Positions 10,440-21,597 of a stretch of DNA of 64,000 nt are shown piece after piece. The first letter of the stretch is position 1. The number at the start of each line of letters is the position of its first letter. The DNA comes from Carposina sasakii (Eukaryota > Arthropoda > Insecta > Lepidoptera > Carposinidae), in contig CP053149.1 in assembly GCA_014607495.2 (NCBI GenBank), positions 13,528,120-13,592,119 of the forward strand, written 5' to 3'. Below the pieces are notes generated by a model that was not told where the DNA came from, made no database searches, and was given only the letters and a program-made list of their open reading frames with translations. Position numbers and translations under genes: made by a program.

Positions 10440-10910
10440 AATAACAATATGATTTCTTTCAAGGCCGCAAGCCATTTCGCGACGCTCTCCATCCGTCTAG
10501 ACTAACACTAAAACTAACGCACACAAAAACGCAGGTGAAAAACTCCTTGCATGTAAACTTATAGGTACTTATGGGTAAGTAGCCGGTTCTTTTGTTCTAG
10601 CAGCCGATTGGAGCCGGGGTGCGGAAGTGCGTATCACCCCACCCCCTCATTGGTCGGTAACGTTTTCTTAGCTAGAAAGGGACGCAGCTACGAGTGTGTA
10701 GTTAAGGATGCCTGTGTGTAAAACAGTAGATAGTGATGAGACGCTGACTCAGAATTGAGTATTATTTTATCTTCATTTACGTTCGAAACAATATTTTGTA
10801 ATCTTTTTATAATGAACGAATTAATATAATAATGACTGGAAATAATAGGGAGGAATGGAAGAAAAGAACATATTACGCCGACCCTAAGTAGAATGGGAAC
10901 AGGGCAAATA
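10440..10910. other. Non-coding stretch
   Basis: No gene is seen. CGACGCTCTCCATCCGTCTAG at about 10481-10501 looks repeat-derived but I see no second copy in the window. A GC-rich patch (GATTGGAGCCGGGGTGCGGA) lies near 10605-10640. Confidence 0.4.
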
Positions 10911-10912
10911 CT

Positions 10913-11017
10913 TCACAACACATTGACCTAGTCCCACACTAAGATCCTTGAGGTCTTGTGTCGTAAGTACTGTGGTATCGCAGGCAGTGTTACTACCAAC
11001 TACACCAATCGGCCGTC
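10913..11017 (-). repeat. 5'-tRNA SINE family, copy 4, internally deleted
   Basis: Minus-strand ends are preserved (head CGAGACGGCCGATTGGTG near 11017, 3' body AACACATTGACCTAGTCCC near 10918), but about 120 bp of the middle is absent. The head therefore joins directly to the ACTTACGACACAAGACCTC block at about 10976. Confidence 0.7.
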
Positions 11018-11019
11018 TC

Positions 11020-12045
11020 GTAATGACGTAGTAATTATTTATTCTTCGTTTTGTCTGGGATTCTTTAAATAAGAATATTGTAACGTCTAATATAGGACGC
11101 TCTTGTGCTCTAAATAAATAAATAAGTAGGTAAATCTGGGTTTGGGTCACAGAGTTGCACAAAGTTTCACTAGATTTGTTCCAGTAGTTTCGAAGTAAAG
11201 TAGCTGACAGATGGACGAACAGACACACGAATCTTCTTATACATAATAAGGGTTCCGGTTTTTAATTTTTTTGTACGAAACTCAAAACAACATACCCGAC
11301 AAATAACACAACCGTTACTCAACTTATCTTCCGAACAACAAACACGGTCACAACACTAGTGACATAGATATAGGTAAGCTACGTACATAGGTATCGGGGT
11401 TTGCGCCCGTCTAAGATAAACTATTCGGCGAGTCGAGGAGTTGCAAATTGTTTCGGCCCAGAGTTGCCGCACGGAATTTTGATTTTAACAAATTAGATTT
11501 GTTGCCCAACACGCTTGTCCCGAATAGTTTGTGGGGCAACGTTTTGAACTGACTGGAAGTAGCTTAGTTTATAGTTCGATGGTCTGTACGGGGTGTTTGG
11601 TGACATCGTAACTAATATAAGTTTGTGATGGGCCGCAAAAAGGGTATCTAAAACTGTAATATTGTATATACATTGTTTGTTCTAATACTAGGTTTTATAA
11701 AAAATATACTAAATCAAAATATATTAAATTAGTGGAACTCGTCTTTCTCTAAAATAAGATGTCTGGCCATTGGAAAAATCGGCGATTAAAGTAACTATCT
11801 ATCTACGAAATAAAGTTTTATATCTTCATTATGTATATCTATTCAATAAAGCGTCATGATACCATAATAGGTAAAGCACTTCACCTACCAAAGAAAAGTA
11901 AACGCAACACGCAAAAAGACAAACAGACAGAACAACAAAACGTGCGTCATGTCCATTGCTGCGAGCGCTCCGAACCAGCCGCAGCTAATCGGCACTCTGT
12001 CATGTACCCGTCACTCGCAGCCCGGAACGTCCTCACTAGTCTACT
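11020..12045. other. Non-coding stretch
   Basis: No gene is seen. The 114-codon minus-strand frame at 10884-11228 is largely SINE sequence and is not a gene. The plus-strand frame at 11831-12052 has no motif. No further repeat recognised. Confidence 0.5.
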
Positions 12046-12048
12046 CAG

Positions 12049-12190
12049 ATAGCGGCCGTAAAATAGCGGTGAATGACGTCACTATAAATTATGTAAACAA
12101 CGGTGTCAATTATCTCTAAGCAACCAGAAATTTTGATTACGAAGATTACGTTTTAGTGACGTCATTTCACCGCTGGATTACGGCTGCTAT
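12049..12190. mobile_element. Short MITE with CRE-like palindromes in both ends
   Basis: Left end ATAGCGGCCGTAAAATAGCG continuing to GTGAATGACGTCACT, and right end AGTGACGTCATTTCACCGCT continuing to GGATTACGGCTGCTAT, form imperfect inverted repeats of about 36 bp around a 70-bp centre. Each arm holds a perfect TGACGTCA palindrome, the consensus CREB/ATF site. The target-site duplication is unclear (possibly AT or TA). Confidence 0.7.
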
Positions 12191-12296
12191 ATACCGCCCC
12201 TACTCACTAGATCACCATATAAAAGAAATAATACTGTAAAACGAAATTAGGGTAGTATTATATTTTTAAGGGATAATAAAAATATTATTATATTAT

Positions 12297-12616
12297 ACTA
12301 GTGCACGCCCGCGACTTCGTCCACGTGGACTACAGAAGAAAACAAAATGTCTAAATTATCCGGGATAAAAACATTTTCCCGGGATAAAAAGAGCCTTTAT
12401 GTTAAGTGGGACCTGTCCCAATATATTACTGAAAACTGCATCGAAATCGGTCCAGCCGTTTCTGATATTAGCGTGCACAAACGCACAGACAAACAGACAA
12501 AAATTCAAAAAATCATTATTTTGGGTACTATTGTGTTGGTAAAGGTCTCCTATAATATTTTTTATCATATATTTTCCATGTATAGACAGCGATCCATTAC
12601 ATTTTTATTATATGTA
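12297..12616 (+). repeat. 'GACTTCGTCCGCGTGGA' family, copy 2
   Basis: It begins ACTAGTGCACGCCCGCGACTT and contains GGACTACAGAAGAAAAC, a CCGGGATAAAAA block, GGGACCTGTCCC, GCATCGAAATCGGTCCAG, GTGCACAAACGCACAG and CCATGTATAGACAGCGATCC, ending near TACATTTTTATTATATG. It is nearly collinear with copies at 1018 (-) and 57615 (+). The 90-codon open frame inside it recurs in the other plus-strand copy but is a by-product of the repeat. Confidence 0.8.
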
Positions 12617-13017
12617 TAGATAGATAGATTTATAAGGCTAAGAAAAATTTTACGGAAAGTCAGAGACAATCAATTAGCTACTGATTCGTAGTTCGTAGCA
12701 TTCGTAGCACCTGCTACGGCGGCGCCCGCGCAGTATTTGGCTGGCTTACTAAAGATTTTCTGATTCACATTGCATTACGGCATATTGAAAACTTTGAATC
12801 AGAATCACGAGTCGATTTACCAAACTCAACATAAGTACTTAAGGGCTTCAGGTAAGATTAAATAATATTCTTTATAAAATTGATTAATGAAGCCGCAATC
12901 GAATTTCAGTAAGAGTTGCGATAAGTACAAAATAAATATGATCTACTATACAAATGTCTAGGACGAACACGCTTTTCTTGGTAGGTAGATATTATGTAAG
13001 GCCTAGATGTTCTTGGT

Positions 13018-13156
13018 GGGTTATGGTACATCTCGCCCACGAAAAACCTGGTCCGCAGGCCAAATGTCTACTTTTAAAAATAAGTAAGGGTCGATTCGCC
13101 CGAATCAGTTTGGATGTTCGGACTATATTTCGGCAACCATGTATGTACCATAACCC
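13018..13156. mobile_element. Short inverted-repeat element (GGGTTATGGTACA)
   Basis: GGGTTATGGTACA at 13018-13030 is exactly inverted at 13144-13156 (TGTACCATAACCC). The flanking bases also partly match outside the perfect 13 bp. The 139-bp interior is G+C-richer than the flanks and contains GGGTCGATTCGCCCGAATCAG. This is a probable MITE; no second copy is seen. Confidence 0.5.
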
Positions 13157-13159
13157 TTC

Positions 13160-13920
13160 TTAGTTACGCATCTAGTTGCGCTGCCATTGATCTCCTAGTG
13201 AGATTAACATACATATAGTCTTTATCTATAATAAACAAGTACCTATACTTCATATATTGGGACAGTTCTAATTTATAGGTATAACATTGACGGTCGAGGA
13301 CTAGAATGGAATATTTGATAGATACATAGACAAAATTCTTTATTGTACTACAACTTCTTATACAAGGACGACTTAATGGCTTCCGCAGCATTTTCTAGCA
13401 GCTAAGTTGGTTAGGTGAGAAAATAATTGATGGATAATATGACTATTGAAACTTTGCCAACAACGCTACCTGTCACAATTTCACATAAATCGTTTACGCA
13501 ACTCTATTACCGCATAACATTCATAAAAATCTATTTTTAAAATAAAACTCCATGCCTCCAATGACGAATTTAAACAAATCCTATTATAGATTAATCAATA
13601 CCATTCTAAATTAGATTTCCCAGCAAAAAATAACAATCTCATTTATGTTATTATTTGGAAACTCTTATAAAATCATTGCCAATAACTTGAGGCACAATTT
13701 CAACATTTATGTGTAATAACATTGAAACTGTTAAGGTGCTTCCTCACCGGGAGCGGAGAAGGTGGACGAGTCCTAGTTGGTTGACTACTTCAAAGAAATG
13801 CGGAGATATTATGAGGACCTTCTGGCTCCTCGTAAACTGAACTTATAATAATTATAATTATTGTTAGGTCCTGATAATTAACATTGGTCCCCGCGCTATG
13901 CTGAACTTGACCGAGGCATC
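13160..13920. other. Non-coding stretch
   Basis: No gene is seen. The second copy of the TTCTTTATTGTACTAC repeat lies at about 13316-13375. The remainder is AT-rich unique-looking sequence. Confidence 0.5.
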
Positions 13921-13927
13921 TCCTTTA

Positions 13928-14285
13928 TAGCCTGAACGAAGGGTACGTACTCTATACATCAAATAAAGTAAGTTTATGCCAAAAAAATGCTGGGAAACGA
14001 TGTAAATCCTTTTGATTTTTTTTTAAATAACTTGATCGAGCGAAATTTATAGTGTCCAGTATTTATGCTAGCCTTTTCATAGACAGATATTAGTTATTTC
14101 TCGTGAAAAAATCTTGCTACACGCGTCAATGGGCATTTATCCAGCAAAACGTAGTCTATTTACTAAACTTTGGACCCTAATATCTTGGGAACCAGACAAT
14201 TCCCAGGTATGCTTTCATGGAGAAAAATGATCGTGATAGGAGATTCCGTAGTTTTCGGGAACGTTGACGACCAAAAAACATCCTG
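13928..14285. mobile_element. TA-flanked MITE family A, copy 2 (left end eroded)
   Basis: It matches copy 1 from CGAAGGGTACGTACTC onward through ATCTTGCTACACGC to the right end CCAAAAAACATCCTG, with TA following. The left terminus is reduced to about CCTG. It is about 85-90% like the other two copies by eye. Confidence 0.8.
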
Positions 14286-14309
14286 TATGTATGTGTGTAA
14301 GTAATATAG

Positions 14310-14405
14310 ATCAGATATATTTATATAAATATCCTGGACTCGGAAATAAACTTTGATATTCATCATATCAATGATTTCCGCTACCGCGGGATTCGAACCA
14401 ACGTG
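14310..14405 (-). repeat. 5'-tRNA SINE family, copy 5 (fragment)
   Basis: On the minus strand it has the B-box region (GGTTCGAATCCCGCGGTAG), the ATTGATATGATGAATATC block and TTTCCGAGTCCAGGATA, and then fades. It lies directly beside MITE copy 2. Confidence 0.7.
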
Positions 14406-14429
14406 GAACCAACCATCGTAGTCGTCATT

Positions 14430-16460
14430 TCATCGGTTATGTTTCTGATTACGTAAGTTTACGTAAAATTACTCAATTAAATTGAGTGGCCTTTCGTGAA
14501 TGGTTTTATTTTAGAACCTACTGTTAACCTACTGCGTATAACCACAACCGTTATAAAGTCAATTATTTATAATTAGAAGTTTTTCTTTAACATCCGGTGT
14601 TTTTTTTCAAAGTTGCACACTTATTAATAAATTGTTACTAATTTGTTTACTTTTTGAACAATGCAATCATTTACGCTTTTATATGTTTTCAAATACAGGT
14701 TACAGATGTAATACCTACGTACTTAGTACCCACTTAGCCATAGGTCATATGGCATTGACATGCACGTTTTTTTGCAGTAAACGTCTTATAGAATAAGAAA
14801 ATGCGTAAAACTTGAAATAAAAACACATGTCATGTGTTTTTTCTACTTATGTTTGCTAATTGAGCTGGGACCATTTTGCAACACCTATGTATTACTCCTG
14901 TTAGCTTTAGTTATTTTTTTTTATTACTTTATTATTTTAAAGTTTATTATGTGTTACTAACTAATGTTGCAAATAAAAATTTTAATTTTGATTTCATTTG
15001 CTTATTTGTGAGAAGTCTATTATAATATCCACATAATGACTAATATTATATGGCGTAGATTTGAACAGCTGACATCAACTAGCCTTTCTAACTGGTACTT
15101 GCAGCACTGAATAGACAGTATCTCGAGTGGTCGGAAACAAATCCGCCACTTTTTTTCATTATATTTTTATTAACAAATAAGTCAAAAGAGAGATATGTAG
15201 AGGGAATTAAGACTTGGGGCCCCGTGCAGTGTACCTACCTACTTTAATTGAAACTGATCGAACTCGGGTTCATTTATTATAATTGATAATCTAATAGACT
15301 ACAACTACTACTAAAAAAAATCTATTCTACTTGGTAATGGATGATTCCGCCGGTGGATTTAATTCATGAGTCTCACCGATATTTTGTGCCCCGAAGCTTT
15401 CCTTACCACCCAACCAGTATGTAATAACAACAAAGAGATCAGCAGCTATCTAGAATCGGGTCACCTTTCCATACAAACTATTCAAACCATTCATGCGGTT
15501 GACATCTCACCTGTCCATAACCTCAAACTCTCGATAACAATCGGAACCTTTCAAAACATCGACAATGGAATCGATTTTAAAAACGCCCCCGATGTTTAAA
15601 GGGTTGATAAACACATCAAAGGACTGAAACACGTGTTTTTCTTGATACGAGTACCTTAGCGCACAACCGATAATGATCGATTTAGTATCTCTATCGATAT
15701 GAATGGACCTCCCATGAGTTGTTATATGACTATGCACTTTTTCATTTTGTAATTTTTTAACGCATGTAGGGTAGATACCTCTACTAACTTATCCATATTC
15801 GTATCACAAATCCTCAAACAGTTTTAGAGTAGGCATAGGGTCAGAAAATCGTCAATTTTAGTATTCATACACATTCTTCAGGAACTAATATTTCCATCCT
15901 TCGATATACAACGAACTTTGACACTTAATAGTATTGGAATAGTGCGATGTATTATATTGCATGCTAGGTGCTCGGATCTGGTTTCTTGTGGCGATTGTAG
16001 GTAGTGCAAGTGCTTGTTTTCACAGTTATCAGATCCGAGGGTGGGCGCACGCATAATGAACAAATAGTATTGATAAATAATTTGTACATCGTCTAACACA
16101 AAAGCATCAATGTAACGTGTGCAAATAACGACATCGCTTGCTCGGTACCATAATACAGGGCGGTTGTGCAACGCGCTAATCTGCAGAGTGTCGTGCGTGA
16201 TTGGCCAGACGTGGATATCCAATTTTCCGACTGCGAACGGCTGCGAATCTGCGATTGATACGTAGTTCCGATGGATGATGGCGCTAGTTATTATGTGTAT
16301 GACAACATTTTCTGTCTCACTGCAAATAAAAAATGTTAGTTCCGAAATCAGGCATGGGAACTATGAAACGGACAATAGTCCGGCAGCCGTAGCTTGGCAA
16401 CCGGCATTCCTGATAATATTGCACATTGTCTGTTTATGTTATGCTGGTACCTTATATGTA
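14430..16460. other. Non-coding stretch with unsupported open frames
   Basis: No recognisable gene. Overlapping frames on both strands at 15366-15737 (77 and 76 codons) and a 114-codon minus-strand frame at 15878-16222 have ordinary amino-acid composition but no motif, no good splice context and no partner exon. They could be decayed transposon or gene remnants. G+C is somewhat raised over 15.4-16.4 kb. Confidence 0.4.
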
Positions 16461-16461
16461 T

Positions 16462-16647
16462 GCACACACATTAACCTAGTCCCACAGTAAGGTCCTTTGT
16501 CGTGAGTACTAAGCAATGGTATATAAATACATTGATAAGTATAGAAACATCCAAGACTCGGAATAAAAATCGATATCTATATACCGGGATTTGAACCCAG
16601 GGCCTACGGAGGTCTCAAGCAGGGTCACTACTAATCACAGCAATCGT
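16462..16647 (-). repeat. 5'-tRNA SINE family, copy 6
   Basis: On the minus strand it has head remnant CGATTGCTGTGATTAGTAG, a diverged B box (GGGTTCAAATCCCGG), GAGTCTTGGATGTTTCTATA, ACCATTGCTTAGTACTCACG and CCTTACTGTGGGACTAGG. It is close to full length but diverged. Confidence 0.75.
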
Positions 16648-17404
16648 AAAACTTATGTATATGTACAGCACGGAGTATGCACGTTTAGTTGTCACTTCCA
16701 AATATCTGACTGCTTTTGTCCTTAATATCCCAAATGTCCTTAATATTTTCAGAAAATCAAGATTTATTTTTACTGGTCGACACGAACAGAGTCACGCTAG
16801 GTACGGCTAAAATGCCTAATCAAATCTTAGCATTGCTCTGTTACCGTAGACATCAAAATATATAGACAAGTCCAAATAGACATTCGAACAGCACCTCCCT
16901 AGTCTAGTCTGTGTGCGGAAGCTCTAAAAATGCTAAATGTCAATTTGTATTCACAAACAAATCGACAGAGCAAACAGGCCGTCTAATGACTGTTTGTTGA
17001 GGGTAGTTGCACCTAATGTAATATTAACGCAATTCATTAAGCTGCATTTGAGAGGCTGGGGGCCCCTCGCTATGTAGAGATTGGAATTTTTTACGATAGA
17101 TGCCTATTGTATGTTTCAGATCTATTTTGTTAGATGTTGTAGGTTACCTACTGTGTAACGATTCTTTATCGATGTCTTTATTTAAATTTTTTTTAACGAG
17201 AAATCTGAGAAATTATACCAGGATCACATCACTAAATCATGGTATACAGGTAATGATGATTAAACATTACCCCTAATTTAGTAAAGTAATATTTAGTTCC
17301 TAGGTATACATAATGGACTAACGTGGTCGAAGACCTTCGACTCTCCCTCAGTGCAACTCAAGCAATCAGCAAAATTACATCATTAAATTAATTATTGTCA
17401 TCCG

Positions 17405-17700
17405 AAAAATATTGGGCTTCACATTATTAGGGACCCAAATTGTTACTCCATCCCGGGGGCCCCAAATTAATATCGGACAAATCGGTCCGCCCCCGGCCCA
17501 TTACACGATCAAAGTAAAAATATATGAAGCGAAGGAAAAGAAACCAAACATATGCGCGGGTAAATATTTGGACTGGGCCCCCGTCCCGCGGGGCCCTCCC
17601 CCGCCTGTGACGTCACGCATTGTTCTTCCTATTGATTGGCTGGCTCCTCGTGACGTCGGATGTCGCGACGGTTTCATAAATGGAACGTTTGTGTAGCAAA
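17405..17700. promoter_or_regulatory. GC-rich island with CRE and CCAAT motifs, possible promoter or enhancer
   Basis: This is an abrupt GC-rich patch in AT-rich DNA with CCCGGGGGCCCC near 17452, GGGCCCCCGTCCCGCGGGGC near 17575, a perfect TGACGTCA near 17608, an inverted CCAAT box (GATTGGCTGG) near 17634, and a second GTGACGTC near 17650. CRE plus CCAAT clustering is seen in GC-rich core promoters and enhancers, so I infer a regulatory element. The 94-codon plus-strand frame across it is proline-rich and shows no family. Confidence 0.4.
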
Positions 17701-18121
17701 GTGTTCAGAATATGCTGACTTTGTGAATTCAATTTGAACAGTGGAACAGCGTACTTCCATTGCGTTTTCTTTTTAGAACGTAGTATAGGTCTGTCATAGG
17801 TTTAACATGGGACACTTTAAATTTTGAATGGATTGATAATTACCTAACGCTTTGTCGTTCATCTGCTTCATTCATTAGTTACCCACTTTAATACTCTACG
17901 ATAAAATTGCTGATCAGATCCTGATGAAATCTGATGTGCAGATAGCGAAGAGCTTATTATGCCGAAAAGAATACCTACTCTTAATTATTAAAACCGAAAG
18001 TTATAAGAGTTCAAGAAAACAAAAATATTGCAAAATTGTTTTAGTACTAATGTATTATTAGATTCTAATTAAAGAAATATGTTAATTACATTCGTCGTTA
18101 TACAAAATTGTGTAATATATA

Positions 18122-18501
18122 CAGGGTGTTTTTTTGTGGCCACCTTTAACGAAGGGTACGTACTCAATACATCAAATAAAGTAAGTTTATGCAAAAAAAA
18201 ATGCTGGGAATTTTTTTTTTTTCAATTTTTTTTAATTACCTACTTGATCTGGCGAAATTTATAGTGTCTAGTGTTTATGTTAGTTTTTTTATAGACAGAT
18301 ATTAATTATTTCTCGTGAAAAAATCTTGCTACGCGCGTCTATGTGCATTTATGCAGAAAAACGCAGTCTATTTACTCAACTTTGGACCCTAATATTTTAG
18401 AAACCAGACACTTCCCAGGTATGCTTCCATGGAGAAAAATGATCGTGATGATGAGGAGATTCCGTAGTTTTCGGAAACGATGACGACCAAAAATCATCCT
18501 G
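18122..18501. mobile_element. TA-flanked MITE family A, copy 3
   Basis: Left end CAGGGTGTTTTTTTGTGG and right end ACCAAAAATCATCCTG, with TA on both sides (18120-18121, 18502-18503). The interior is collinear with copy 1, slightly longer through T-run expansion near 18211-18235. Confidence 0.85.
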
Positions 18502-18783
18502 TATATAGCAGCATCGTTGATAACAAATTGCTTAACGTGACTTATGTCAACAAAGTTGAAATTTTCCGTTTATACTCTTTTTACCAACAAAAGTGCTTCA
18601 CGGCCACAACAAATTAATCATGACGTAACAAAACATAATTTTTGTTTAACCGTACGTAAGCATACTTTTTTGTATTATTACCCAATTTTTTATAAACGTT
18701 ACATTTAAAATTAGAATTCTTAATTTAGCGGCATTTTTATTGCGGTTTGCTAAATTCGAATTATATACCGTATATTCTATCTG

Positions 18784-19037
18784 CAGGATGTTAGAAAGGG
18801 GTATATACCCAGGGGTATATATGAGCAAAATAGCGTTATAACAATATATATCAGTATGCATATGAGAGTCGAAATCATTTTTATTTTTCCAGTTAGTATG
18901 GAAATTTCAAAACAGGGAATGTACCTAATATTAATACAATCTTGAAAAATAAACATATGATTTCGAGGATCAAATTTTGGGAATAGTTAGCTATTTACAT
19001 AGCTTGTCGCTTAACTTACCCCTTCTGTTACAGCCTG
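18784..19037. mobile_element. MITE family C, copy 1
   Basis: The left end CAGGATGTTAGAAAGGGGTA and right end (complement) CAGGCTGTAACAGAAGGGGTA form inverted repeats. The right end also matches the ends of the 29.1-kb element, so the two are one family. TA follows on the right; the left flank is TG, so the duplication is eroded. Confidence 0.6.
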
Positions 19038-20261
19038 TATACAGTTCTATATTTGATTTCAAATCACGTTCGATACCAGCGTGCGAAAAACCATAGAGTG
19101 AGCGTGAGAATCTCACTAGATACGGTGAAAAAATATATATATTTGGAAAGAAAAAATAAACTCCAATTGGCCGGAGTTGAATAGTGATTGAAATAACCTG
19201 TCAGGCCCATGTTAAGAGGTTTCTAAGGCACCACAGACTATTGTGCTCTTAACCAGTAGCGTGTATTCTTGGTAAACATTTGAGATGGGTGTGTTTGCTA
19301 TAATCTGTGGACACAGGCGACTATGTCTGTTTGTATTAAAAATTTTGCAGCTCACCTCTAGTTATAAGTATCCTAAATATACAGAAGTTTTGTTGAGATA
19401 TTGTTTTTGCATTATATTTTTTTAATGTTAACGGTATTATTACAAAAGAATCGCGAAGCAATGTCTAAACTCCCGATTTGGGAAACAAGGTCTAACGTTT
19501 AAACTATCGTCTAAACAACTTCTATAGAAAACATATTTAAGACTCATTCGATTCTGACTGTGGCATTTAAATCTAAACATAAAATTTGTCCTACCTGTCC
19601 CTTTCTCTCTCAGCCATTTATGCTAAGAACGGAGAGAGATAGGTGTGAAAGTCAGAATTGACAGTATTGTTATGACATTTGTCATATCAAAGGCCCAGTT
19701 GTTTAATCTGTAGTCATGCTTATTATTGGTAAAAATACGTCACAGATTCTGACTTTTTGTTAAATTTATATACAATTACCATCTTCACAAAATTTCGCGT
19801 TTGTAATATCAGTAGGATTGGTTATATTTTACTATACTCAAATATTATTTCGAACAACGTGTTTCTGTTACAATTATTAGTTGAACTGACAAATTGTTGA
19901 AATAACTATAGTTAAATCGACCCAACAACCGGGATTAAAATCAGGTTGAGCAGGATCATTCGTTCCATTCATTCATTACCGTTCATAGCATACTTTTATG
20001 AATATTAAAAATAAACTGAAATAAAATTTGATTTAGTATTTTTTTCTGTTAATATATACCAGTAATATTAAGTAATAAGCATTTATATTATAACACTCAT
20101 GCCTGAAACACTGTTTTTCAACAGATCTTGGTTAGCTGTAAAGTGTAAAACAGAGCGAATTTGTTCCTTTGTCAGCTAATAAAAAAACATATTTGACAAT
20201 ATTCTTTGTTATTGCCATGGAAACAAATATTCAAATATTTAGTACAAAGCTGCGTTTTAAT

Positions 20262-20540
20262 TAGGCGACATGTCGCAGAGTCTTATCGCTCGATATTCAC
20301 GTATTAGTCGCTGTAAAATTTGAAGGAGGTGGTGTTGTTCTGTGCCACCATACTGCGATATTCTGATCACAAAGCGACATACGTTCTGACTGCTCAAAGA
20401 TGGTCGCGTCTTTCGAAATTCGCAGATCAACAACTAGCGACCAGTTGTGCAACCCGTAAGTAAATCGCCCGACGGCCGTCGACATCGCGCTAGGCACGTT
20501 AATTTCGTGTCGAGCGACGAAGTCGCGGATCAATTGTCAC
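20262..20540. repeat. GC-rich island inside the repeat cluster
   Basis: GGCGACATGTCGC at 20263-20275 and a run rich in GTCGC, CTAGCGAC and CGATCAAC-like strings give this 280-bp block a composition unlike its flanks. It lies between the two halves of the local duplication. A 78-codon minus-strand frame spans it without recognisable domains. A faintly similar GCGACATGTGAC segment occurs near 58420. It could be part of a SINE or MITE that I do not recognise. Confidence 0.35.
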
Positions 20541-21148
20541 CTAGTGAAAACGCGACCTCATTACAAAAGAAACGCTAAGCAATATCACACAGATCTAACA
20601 CATGTTTTTCTAGATAATGCCTAACGTTTTAAGAACCGTCTAAAGATCCTCTATTAGAAAACATATTTAGGACCGTGCCTTGTATAAATCATGTATGGAA
20701 GAAACATTCGTTCATCTGCGTTTCGTTCATTCCTGAATGTTCCTTTCTATGCAAATCTTTTGTAAATATTAAAAAAATACTGAAAGAAAATTTGATTGTG
20801 TAATTTTTCTCCTAATGTAATACCAGTAACAATACTCGTAACTAATAATTATTTAAATTACGTCACATATGTCTGAAACACAGTTTTTCAACAGAAACTG
20901 GTTAACGATGAAGTGAAAAAAGTTCCTTTGTCAACAATGAGGTTTTATTTTGTAATCACTGCTTGTCAGGTAATAAAAAAACATATTTGAAAATATTTGT
21001 CACATTGTCACATACTTAGTTGAGGATGCCAGACATGATAGGAGATACCAAATCCCTGATTGTAACTAATTTATTTCAGGGTAAATTGTTTTGGGCAGGT
21101 ATACTAATATCTAAAATAAAATATAATAATATAATAATAAAATAAAAT

Positions 21149-21597
21149 AAAATTCGTCACCCGAGTAATTGACCCGGTGGCTCAGTGGTAAGAGCGCTGG
21201 CACGGAATGCAGAGGTCGTGGGTTCGATTCCCACCCGGGTGAGGAATTTTTTCATTTCTTTATTAATAATTTTATAATATATAATATCTTGACTAAGATA
21301 AAAACACTTCTCCATAATATAATCCGTTAGGATATGGTTGATCGTTTCATTATTAAAACATTGTGCTGAGGGATTCAGCTTTGTTTGCCGAGATTTGGCT
21401 CATGTATAGCTATCGGGATGAAAAATAACGTTTCCAATAATGTAATTTCAAAAAAAAAAGAGATGGTAAAATTCGTCACCCGTGTAATTGACCCGGTGGC
21501 TCAGTGGTAAGAGCGCTGGCACGGAATGCAGAGGTCGTGGGTTCGATTCCCACCCGGGTGAGGAATTTTTTCCATTTCTTTATTAATAATTTTATAA
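21149..21597 (+). mobile_element. 3'-tRNA SINE family, dimeric full-length copy 3
   Basis: The order is: AATTCGTCACCCGAGTAATT leader; tRNA-like domain 1 (21171-21243); tail TTTCTTTATTAATAATTTTA (about 21255-21277); a unique body of about 200 bp containing CCGTTAGGATATGGTTGATC and TTGTTTGCCGAGATTTGGC; leader again; tRNA-like domain 2 (21490-21561); and the same tail to about 21597. The two tRNA-like domains are virtually identical. Each has A box TGGCTCAGTGG, B box GGTTCGATTCC, a 4-bp D stem, a perfect 5-bp T stem and a 6/7 acceptor stem, but no good anticodon stem. The copy at 53.5 kb begins inside the first tail and continues through the body, showing that the dimer is a genuine transposing form. 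Confidence 0.8.

Noticed and set aside
10157..10492. A 111-codon minus-strand frame with apparent membrane segments
   Set aside because: It is translated AT-rich repeat sequence: I/Y/F/L-rich runs come from ATA/TTT composition, and it overlaps the dispersed repeat at 10318-10405.
12347..12619. A protein conserved between the 12.3-kb and 57.6-kb frames
   Set aside because: The similarity comes from an interspersed repeat also present at 1.0 kb. Shared openness reflects the nucleotide repeat, not coding selection.
17412..17696. Proline-rich 94-codon frame as a coding exon
   Set aside because: The proline-rich stretch follows from GGGCCC/CCCGGG composition. The same bases carry CRE and CCAAT motifs, and no domain is seen.
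20297..20533. A 78-codon minus-strand coding exon in the GC island
   Set aside because: No splice-like border or motif, and its position between two duplicated decayed repeats suggests transposon DNA.
21117..21155. CRISPR-like or regulatory AT repeat
   Set aside because: It is a simple ATAAT/AAAAT microsatellite next to a SINE leader, and there are no spaced direct repeats. No CRISPR array exists anywhere in the window.
21171..21243. A functional tRNA gene (also at 5181, 21490, 61102 and the minus-strand copies)
   Set aside because: The D arm, T arm and acceptor can fold, but the anticodon stem does not pair convincingly. The sequence is embedded in a repeated leader and tail present in eight copies, so it is SINE sequence.
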